NCBI GenBank assembly: GCA_958439775.1
Contig: CAUBWQ010000015.1
Span: 1-11,417 of the forward strand
Direction: 5' to 3'
Source: an uncultured Collinsella sp.
Lineage (GTDB): Bacteria > Actinomycetota > Coriobacteriia > Coriobacteriales > Coriobacteriaceae
Length of the DNA stretch: 11,417 nucleotides
The translations under genes were made by a program, and so were the position numbers. Position 1 is the first letter of the stretch, and each line of letters opens with the position of its first letter. Below the pieces are notes generated by a model that saw nothing but the letters and a program-made list of their open reading frames with translations, was not told where the DNA came from and made no database searches. Below, in pieces: positions 6,864 through 11,417 of this stretch.

Positions 6864-7205
6864 ATGGATTACATCCGCGCAATCGAGCGTCAGCAGATCC
6901 GCGAGGACATTCCTCAGGTTCGCGTCGCCGACAACGTCAAGGTTCACTACCGCATTAAGGAAGGCGACCGCGAGCGCATCCAGGTCTTCCAGGGCGACGT
7001 CATCCGCATGGCCGGCGCCGGTGCCCGCGAGACCTTCACCGTCCGCAAGATGTCCTTCGGTGTCGGTGTTGAGCGTACCTTCCCGCTTCACAGCCCCAAG
7101 ATCGCCAAGCTCGAGGTCGTTCGTCATGGTCGCGTCCGTCGCGCCAAGCTGTACTACCTCCGCGACAAGGTGGGCAAGGCTGCTCGCATTCCCGAGAAGC
7201 GCTAA
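6864..7205 (+). CDS. rplS: 50S ribosomal protein L19
   Basis: L19 is a component of the large ribosomal subunit located at the 30S-50S interface. The product has 113 residues, normal for the family (about 113-120). It shows the L19 core: [50 protein letters not shown] and the basic tail [21 protein letters not shown] 6864 is chosen because TAAGGA (6851-6856) lies 7 nt before it; an in-frame TTG at 6858 would sit almost on the ribosome binding site. The gene has its own promoter and is closed by a terminator only 34 bp after its stop, so it looks largely monocistronic. In several other bacteria rplS follows trmD, but the upstream gene here is ppdK. Confidence 0.98.
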   Translation: MDYIRAIERQQIREDIPQVRVADNVKVHYRIKEGDRERIQVFQGDVIRMAGAGARETFTVRKMSFGVGVERTFPLHSPKIAKLEVVRHGRVRRAKLYYLRDKVGKAARIPEKR

Positions 7206-7220
7206 GAAGATCGCAGCGTC

Positions 7221-7238
7221 TGTCCACTCGTTTGGACA
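7221..7238 (+). repeat. Short hairpin between rplS and its terminator
   Basis: The inverted repeat TGTCCA-CTCGTT-TGGACA forms a 6-bp stem and ends one base before the rplS terminator stem. It could protect the 3' end of the rplS mRNA or help fold the terminator. It is only a sequence-level observation. Confidence 0.4.
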
Positions 7239-7239
7239 C

Positions 7240-7269
7240 AAGGGTCACCTTCGGGTGGCCCTTCTTTTT
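7240..7269 (+). terminator. Intrinsic terminator after rplS
   Basis: A 10-bp stem with arms AAGGGTCACC and GGTGGCCCTT (one G-U pair) encloses a TTCG tetraloop and is followed by CTTTTT. This is a canonical strong terminator. It ends only 30 bp before the rnhB ATG, so it stands between rnhB and any promoter farther upstream. Confidence 0.9.
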
Positions 7270-7298
7270 ATCTGATTTGCATGCAAGGAGGGCCTGGT

Positions 7299-8087
7299 AT
7301 GGCCAATATGACGAGCTCGGTTTCGGCATCGCAGGTTGCCGGAGAGCTGGCGAGCGCAACGTTTGAGGAGATCCCCGCCCTCGTGGAGCATTATCGCGAG
7401 GACCCGCGCCAGCAGGTGATCAAGGCTTGCGAGCGTGCCCTTAAGCGCCATGCCAAGGAACTTGCCGAGCGCGAGCGCGTCAATGACATGTACGAGCTTA
7501 TGCATGAGCTTGGCGGCGATGGGGTGGTCGTTGGCGTCGACGAGGTGGGCCGTGGCTCGGTAGCGGGTCCCTTAACCGTGTGTGCCGTGTGCCTTCCCAT
7601 GGAGCCGCGCGTCTGGGGCATCAACGATTCCAAAAAGCTCACGCCGGCGCGCCGCGAGCTGCTCTCTGTGAAGATTGCCGAGGTGGCGACGGCGATTGGT
7701 TTTTGCCATATCGCGCCTAAGGATATCGATGAGATGGGCATGGCCCGTGCTATCCGTACCGCCGTTGCGGGCGCCGTGGCCGATACGGGGCTCGAGCCCG
7801 ATTGCGTGCTTATGGATGGCAACCCCTTGGGCGCCGTTCCTAACGAGCGCGATGTGGTGAAGGGCGATGCCAAGATCGCCTGCATCGCCGCGGCGTCCAT
7901 CATGGCCAAGGTTACGCGTGACGAGATGATGGTCGAGTACGACGCCGAGTACCCCGAGTACCATCTGGCCGAGTCGAAGGGCTATGCAAGCCCCGAGCAT
8001 ATCGAGGCCATTCGAAAACATGGACTTTGTCCGTTGCACCGCGTGAGCTTTTGCGGAAACTTTCTGCAGACTGAGCGCCTTTTCTAG
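7299..8087 (+). CDS. rnhB: Ribonuclease HII
   Basis: RNase HII is a cytoplasmic, metal-dependent endonuclease that cuts the RNA strand of RNA-DNA hybrids and removes single ribonucleotides left in DNA. The product has 262 residues and the long N-terminal region (about 75 residues before the core) found in Bacillus-type RNase HII. The core shows GVDEVGRGSVAGP with the catalytic Asp-Glu pair at about 81-82, NDSKKLTP, LMDGNPLG with the third acidic residue, KGDAKIACIAAASIMAKVTRDEMM with the fourth, and HGLCPLHRVSF near the C-terminus. ATG 7299 has a perfect AAGGAGG (7285-7291) 7 nt upstream; an in-frame ATG at 7281 lies before that site and is unlikely. No room for a separate promoter is seen between the rplS terminator and this start. 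Confidence 0.96.
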   Translation: MANMTSSVSASQVAGELASATFEEIPALVEHYREDPRQQVIKACERALKRHAKELAERERVNDMYELMHELGGDGVVVGVDEVGRGSVAGPLTVCAVCLPMEPRVWGINDSKKLTPARRELLSVKIAEVATAIGFCHIAPKDIDEMGMARAIRTAVAGAVADTGLEPDCVLMDGNPLGAVPNERDVVKGDAKIACIAAASIMAKVTRDEMMVEYDAEYPEYHLAESKGYASPEHIEAIRKHGLCPLHRVSFCGNFLQTERLF

Positions 8088-8136
8088 GTCAATTGTGGAG
8101 ACAGGGACTTCTGGGGTTTTATAAACCTGCTGGTAG

Positions 8137-8189
8137 CGGGCCGTATGCAACACCATTGTTGCGTACGGCCCGTTTTTTTTTTTTTTTTT
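8137..8189 (+). terminator. Very strong intrinsic terminator with a T17 tract
   Basis: A 15-bp stem with arms CGGGCCGTATGCAAC and GTTGCGTACGGCCCG (one G-U pair) and a 6-nt loop ends directly in 17 consecutive T residues (8173-8189). It lies 49 bp after rnhB and separates it from the yraN-comM-dprA-trmFO set. The T-tract is far longer than the usual 5-8. Its exact length is the kind of feature sequencing gets wrong. Confidence 0.95.
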
Positions 8190-8276
8190 GTCAGCTTTTG
8201 GTTTGCTTCCGGTACTTACCCGCATGAAAGGAGCCCTCATCATCGGGGCAATGCAGTGTGCGGGAAAGGAGACCCC

Positions 8277-8762
8277 ATGAGTGCCGCAAGCAAAAAGAGC
8301 AAGACGCAGCAGCTCAAGGAGCGTTGGGAAAACGGCGAGCTCGACTCCGGGGCGATGACGCCCGAGTTTATCAAGGGACTCAGTCCCCGCGAGCTGGGCA
8401 TGCTGGGCGAGCTGATCACCATCGACTACTTTAACGAGCGCGGCTACACCTTGCTGGAGCAGGGCTATCGTTGCACCGAGGGCGAGGCCGATCTGGTGCT
8501 GCTCGATGAGCTCGACGATGTCGTGGTGATGGCCGAGGTCAAGACCAGACGCGTTGCGCTGGATTGCAACACGCGGGTCTTTCCCGAGGAGGCCGTGGAC
8601 GCCCAAAAGCAACGCCGCTACCGCCGCATCGCAAGTTGCTATCTCATGGAGCATTATCCGCTCAAGGCGATTCGCTTCGATGCCGTGGGCGTCACCATCC
8701 GCGACGGGCATATTGCCGAGATCGAGCACCAGTACAACGCGTTCGATTGGCAGGTGTCGTGA
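8277..8762 (+). CDS. yraN: YraN/UPF0102 family protein, endonuclease-like fold
   Basis: This is a member of the UPF0102 (YraN) family, which has a PD-(D/E)XK restriction-endonuclease-like fold; its cellular role is not established, though it commonly sits beside rnhB, comM and dprA. The product has 161 residues against a usual 115-130. The extra length is a charged N-terminal extension of about 36 residues rich in Lys and Glu. The core shows LGELITIDYFNERGYTLLE, GEADLV with Asp near 72, AEVKTR with Glu 87 and Lys 89 as the likely catalytic set, and FPEEAVDAQKQRRYRRIA. ATG 8277 has GAAAGGAG (8264-8271) 5 nt upstream. The frame stays open farther upstream through the T-tract of the terminator, which cannot be coding. 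The stop shares its last base with the comM start (TGATG), implying coupling. Confidence 0.88.
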   Translation: MSAASKKSKTQQLKERWENGELDSGAMTPEFIKGLSPRELGMLGELITIDYFNERGYTLLEQGYRCTEGEADLVLLDELDDVVVMAEVKTRRVALDCNTRVFPEEAVDAQKQRRYRRIASCYLMEHYPLKAIRFDAVGVTIRDGHIAEIEHQYNAFDWQVS

Positions 8763-10285
8763 TGGCGTTCGAGACGTTTGCCGTTCACGCGGCCTGCATC
8801 CGCGGCGTCGAGGCGATTCACGTCACGGTCGAGGTCTCGCTTGCCGGCGGCGTTCCGGGCATTCAGATGCTCGGCATCCCGAGTATGGAGGTGATGGAGT
8901 CACGTGGTCGTATTCGCTGTGCGATGCGCTCGGCCGGCTTTGAGATCCCGCGCTCGGGCATTACGGTCAATCTGGCGCCCGGCGATATTCGCAAGACCGG
9001 TAGCGGCTTTGATCTGCCCATCGCCATCGCGGTTCTAGCGGCCGATGGTCAGATTCCCCGCGACAACCTCGATCGTTGTCTTATCGCCGGCGAGCTCGGC
9101 TTGGACGGCACGGTGCTTCCTGTCAAAGGCGAGGTGGCGTTTCAGCTATTGGCTCGCGACATGGGGCTGTCTTTTATCGCCGGCAGGTCCGACCAGCATG
9201 TGCCACTCGCGGGCGTGGATTGCGGCTTTATCGACCATCTGTCTCAGCTTGCTCACGGCATGGGCGATGCCGCACGGCACTACTTGGATTCCGAGGGTGT
9301 CGAGGCGACCTTTGAGCCCGAGCTCGACTATGCCGACGTGCTGGGGCAGGAAGTCGCTAAACGCGGCATGGCGCTTGCGGCGGCAGGAGAACTCGGCTTG
9401 CTCATGATCGGGTCTCCGGGATCGGGCAAGACGATGCTCGCACGCCGTATGACCGGCATCCTGCCCGAGCTTTCCGTTGAGGATCAGCAGGAGGCACTGT
9501 GCATCCATTCGGTTTTGGGTGAGAACATTGATGGCTTGTTGGCGGGGCACCGCCCCTTCCGCAGTCCCCACCACAGTATTTCGACCGCAGGCCTTATCGG
9601 CGGCGGGCGCCCGGTGCACCCGGGTGAGATCAGCCTTGCTCATGGCGGCGTGCTCTTTTTGGACGAGCTTGCCGAGTTTCCCACTGGCGTGCTGCAGACG
9701 CTGCGTCAGCCCATCGAGCGCGGCTACGTGAGGATCGTACGCGTCGACGGGGCTTTTACCTTCCCGTCGCGCTTTCAGCTGCTGGCTGCGAGCAATCCCT
9801 GCCCCTGCGGCTTTTTGGGCGATCGCGAGGTGCCGTGTCGCTGCTCGGCGGCGATGGTCGAGCGCTATCGGTCTAAACTGCGCGGTCCTTTGGCCGACCG
9901 TATCGACATGATGATCGATGTGACCCGTCCCGACCCTCAAGTGATTATCGAGGGTGCGGAGGGCATGTCGTCGGCCGAGTTACGTGACTACGTTGTGCGC
10001 GGTCGCGCCTTTCGCGCTTGGCGCGAATCCCGCATGGACGATGCGGATGCCGAGGCCGAGGATGACGAGACACGGTCCATTGACGGCGTCGTTTCGACCT
10101 TTGAGCTCGATGATGCGGCGGAGAAGTGTGTGCTCGGCCTGTCGAAGCGCACGCATCTCACAGGGCGTGGCATCGGGCGCCTTGTTCGCATTGCGCGCAC
10201 GATCGCAGATGTCGCCGAGAGCGAGCAGGTGACGCAGGACCACGTGCTCGAGGCGGCGATGTACCAGGGAAGGAGGGACCAATGA
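8762..10285 (+). CDS. comM: ComM/YifB family Mg-chelatase-like AAA+ ATPase
   Basis: ComM is a hexameric AAA+ helicase that drives branch migration of recombination intermediates during natural transformation, established in Vibrio and relatives; the family is much more widespread. The product has 507 residues, matching E. coli YifB (506). Order: N-terminal ChlI/S16-like domain (about 1-165, beginning FAVHAACIRGVEAIHVTVEV and including GDIRKTGSGFDLPIAIAVLA), Mg_chelatase AAA+ core with Walker A GSPGSGKT (217-224) and Walker B VLFLDEL (Asp301-Glu302), then SNPCPCG and PCRC, whose four Cys (347, 349, 359, 361) could bind a metal, LADRIDMMIDV, and the C-terminal helical domain. The start overlaps the yraN stop by one base. 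It is followed by dprA in a 4-nt overlap, so the two transformation/recombination proteins are made together. Confidence 0.95.
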   Translation: MAFETFAVHAACIRGVEAIHVTVEVSLAGGVPGIQMLGIPSMEVMESRGRIRCAMRSAGFEIPRSGITVNLAPGDIRKTGSGFDLPIAIAVLAADGQIPRDNLDRCLIAGELGLDGTVLPVKGEVAFQLLARDMGLSFIAGRSDQHVPLAGVDCGFIDHLSQLAHGMGDAARHYLDSEGVEATFEPELDYADVLGQEVAKRGMALAAAGELGLLMIGSPGSGKTMLARRMTGILPELSVEDQQEALCIHSVLGENIDGLLAGHRPFRSPHHSISTAGLIGGGRPVHPGEISLAHGGVLFLDELAEFPTGVLQTLRQPIERGYVRIVRVDGAFTFPSRFQLLAASNPCPCGFLGDREVPCRCSAAMVERYRSKLRGPLADRIDMMIDVTRPDPQVIIEGAEGMSSAELRDYVVRGRAFRAWRESRMDDADAEAEDDETRSIDGVVSTFELDDAAEKCVLGLSKRTHLTGRGIGRLVRIARTIADVAESEQVTQDHVLEAAMYQGRRDQ

Positions 10286-11217
10286 TGGCTGAGGGGACCT
10301 TCGAGCTGCATCCAGGTGACGCGTTGTATCCCGAGACCGTTTTGGAGCTATCTGATGTACCTCAGACGCTCTATGTGCGCGGCAACCCCGAGGCGCTTTC
10401 GACGCCCGCGCTCTCCATCATCGGTGCGCGAAAGGCTTCGCCGTATGGTCTTGCCGTGGCAGAGCTTGCGGCGAAGGTGGCGGTTGAGGCGGGAGTGACG
10501 GTAGTTTCGGGCGGTGCGGTCGGTTGTGACCAGGCCTCGGGTTGGGCTGCGGTCAACGCCGGCGGCAAACACGTTGTGGTGCTGGGGACGGGCGCCGACG
10601 TGGTCTACCCGCGCTCGAGCGCGGGGCTGATTACGCGCACGCTTGATACGGGTGGCGCGGTCGTGTCGATCTCTCCGTGGGGCATGGGTCCGCGCAAGTT
10701 TGCCTTTCCGCGCCGCAATCGCGTAATCGCGGCCCTGTCGCAAGCCCTCTTTGTATCCGAGGCGGGTATGCCTTCTGGGACGTTTTCCACAGCCGAGGCT
10801 GCTATGGATTTGGGGCGCGAACTTCTTGCCGTGCCGGGGTCGATCCTATCGCCCGAGTCGCGTGGCACGAATTACCTCATTGCGAACGGTGCCTGCTGCA
10901 TCGTCGACGAGGAATCTATCGAGATGGCTATCTCACGCATCTACGGAACCCTGCGCTACTCGCGCCCCGATGCTCCCGGCATTGCCGACCTGGATCCAAC
11001 GCAGCAGACCGTGATGCATGCGCTCATCGCCTCTCCGCTCAAGGTCGACGACATCGCGGCGCTCGTCTCGCTCGATGCTGTCGGCGTACTCAAACTCTTG
11101 GGTTCGCTTGAACTCGAGGGTCTTATCGAGCGCATGATGGATGGAAGGTATGCGCCCTCCAAGTTTGCCCTTCACGCCCAGACACCCTTCGGTCACAATG
11201 GAAAACGTGTCAATTAG
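10282..11217 (+). CDS. dprA: DNA-processing protein DprA (Smf)
   Basis: DprA binds incoming single-stranded DNA during transformation and loads RecA on it. The product has 311 residues: it lacks the N-terminal SAM-like domain of longer homologues and starts near the Rossmann fold ([34 protein letters not shown]). Then come [64 protein letters not shown] and TNYLIANGA, and a C-terminal winged-helix domain (about 235-295). SGGAVGCD stands where most DprA proteins read SGLARGID, so Leu, Arg and Ile are replaced; the Arg of GARKAS is kept. The start is ATGATG at 10282-10287 overlapping the comM stop; AAGGAGG (10270-10276) serves either ATG, and 10285 is an equal alternative. Identity is firm; whether the host is naturally competent is unknown. 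Confidence 0.94.
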   Translation: MMAEGTFELHPGDALYPETVLELSDVPQTLYVRGNPEALSTPALSIIGARKASPYGLAVAELAAKVAVEAGVTVVSGGAVGCDQASGWAAVNAGGKHVVVLGTGADVVYPRSSAGLITRTLDTGGAVVSISPWGMGPRKFAFPRRNRVIAALSQALFVSEAGMPSGTFSTAEAAMDLGRELLAVPGSILSPESRGTNYLIANGACCIVDEESIEMAISRIYGTLRYSRPDAPGIADLDPTQQTVMHALIASPLKVDDIAALVSLDAVGVLKLLGSLELEGLIERMMDGRYAPSKFALHAQTPFGHNGKRVN

Positions 11218-11231
11218 AAAGGTGTTTGCAG

Positions 11232-11417
11232 ATGCAGTTCGATCAGGTGACAGTTATCGGTGGCGGTCTGGCGGGTTCGGAGTGCGCGATCCAGCTGGCA
11301 GATCGCGGGTTTGCCGTAAAGCTGTGCGAGATGCGCCCCCAGGTGAGCTCCCCGGCCCACCATACCGATCACCTGGCAGAGCTCGTCTGCTCCAATTCGT
11401 TTAAGTCGACCCGTCCG
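11232..11417 (+). CDS. trmFO: Methylenetetrahydrofolate-tRNA-(uracil-5-)-methyltransferase TrmFO, 3'-truncated by the window
   Basis: TrmFO is a folate- and FAD-dependent enzyme that makes 5-methyluridine at position 54 of the tRNA T-loop. Only the first 62 codons are present (full length is about 435-450). The FAD-binding Rossmann motif [10 protein letters not shown] (residues 8-17) is followed by [20 protein letters not shown] and [10 protein letters not shown], which is diagnostic for TrmFO and separates it from the related GidA/MnmG. ATG 11232 has GAAAGGTG (11217-11224) 7 nt upstream, overlapping the dprA stop, and the intergenic gap is 14 bp, so it is likely in the same transcript as dprA. 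The frame is open to the window end. Confidence 0.95.
   Translation, partial: MQFDQVTVIGGGLAGSECAIQLADRGFAVKLCEMRPQVSSPAHHTDHLAELVCSNSFKSTRP

Noticed and set aside
7281..7298. Earlier in-frame ATG for rnhB
   Set aside because: It precedes the perfect AAGGAGG site that serves ATG 7299.
8145..8276. Upstream extension of the yraN-family gene through the T17 tract
   Set aside because: It would encode a run of Phe from a terminator; ATG 8277 has a good Shine-Dalgarno.
8224..8280. 18-codon ORF (MKGALIIGAM...) ending in an ATGA overlap with yraN
   Set aside because: No ribosome binding site before its ATG and no recognisable product; the overlap makes it a weak leader-peptide candidate only.
7572..8729. 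385-codon open frame on the - strand over rnhB and yraN
   Set aside because: It is antisense to two well-supported genes and crosses the terminator and its homopolymer; long antisense frames are expected from this GC-rich codon usage.
9146..9940. 264-codon open frame on the - strand inside comM
   Set aside because: It is a shadow of the conserved AAA+ core; no recognisable protein features.
11141..11404. Open frame spanning the end of dprA and the start of trmFO
   Set aside because: It is out of frame with both; the TrmFO frame from 11232 has clear FAD-binding and PAHHTD motifs.

Overview
This window is a stretch of GC-rich bacterial core chromosome, with every gene on the + strand. The heterotetrameric glycyl-tRNA synthetase (glyQ/glyS), the high GC content and an 'actinobacterial' PPDK sequence (RVGKRT, GGKTSHAAV) together suggest a Coriobacteriia member such as Collinsella. 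That assignment is an inference from protein flavour and gene order, not from a search.

Region 1 (1-3634): the 3' part of glyQ, complete glyS, then ppsR, a dual kinase/pyrophosphorylase that switches pyruvate,phosphate dikinase (PPDK) or PEP synthase on and off. The three genes are tightly spaced and look like one operon. From memory, Bacillus and relatives have a similar order (glyQ-glyS-ccpN-yqfL).

Region 2 (3635-6653): a 297-bp AT-richer intergenic region with promoter-like and repeat elements, then ppdK, the expected target of PpsR. In this sequence ppdK is broken in its ATP-grasp domain. The N-terminal part (3932-4885) runs into TGA, and the rest continues in the +1 frame to 6653. About 23-26 nt appear to be missing at the junction. 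A 14-nt hairpin motif just upstream of the ribosome binding site is nearly identical in front of ppsR and ppdK.

Region 3 (6654-7270): a clear terminator, a promoter, a leader hairpin, rplS (ribosomal protein L19) and a second terminator.

Region 4 (7271-11417): rnhB (RNase HII), a very strong terminator with a T17 tract, then a tightly coupled set: yraN-family nuclease-fold protein, comM (AAA+ branch-migration helicase), dprA (RecA loader in transformation) and the first 62 codons of trmFO (tRNA m5U54 methylation). The order recalls the rplS-rnhB-dprA-topA-trmFO block of Firmicutes, without topA and without the gene usually found between rplS and rnhB.

No mobile element, CRISPR array, tRNA or rRNA gene was seen. 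The content is largely housekeeping. The observations most worth checking are the ppdK break beside an intact regulator and the hairpin shared by regulator and target.
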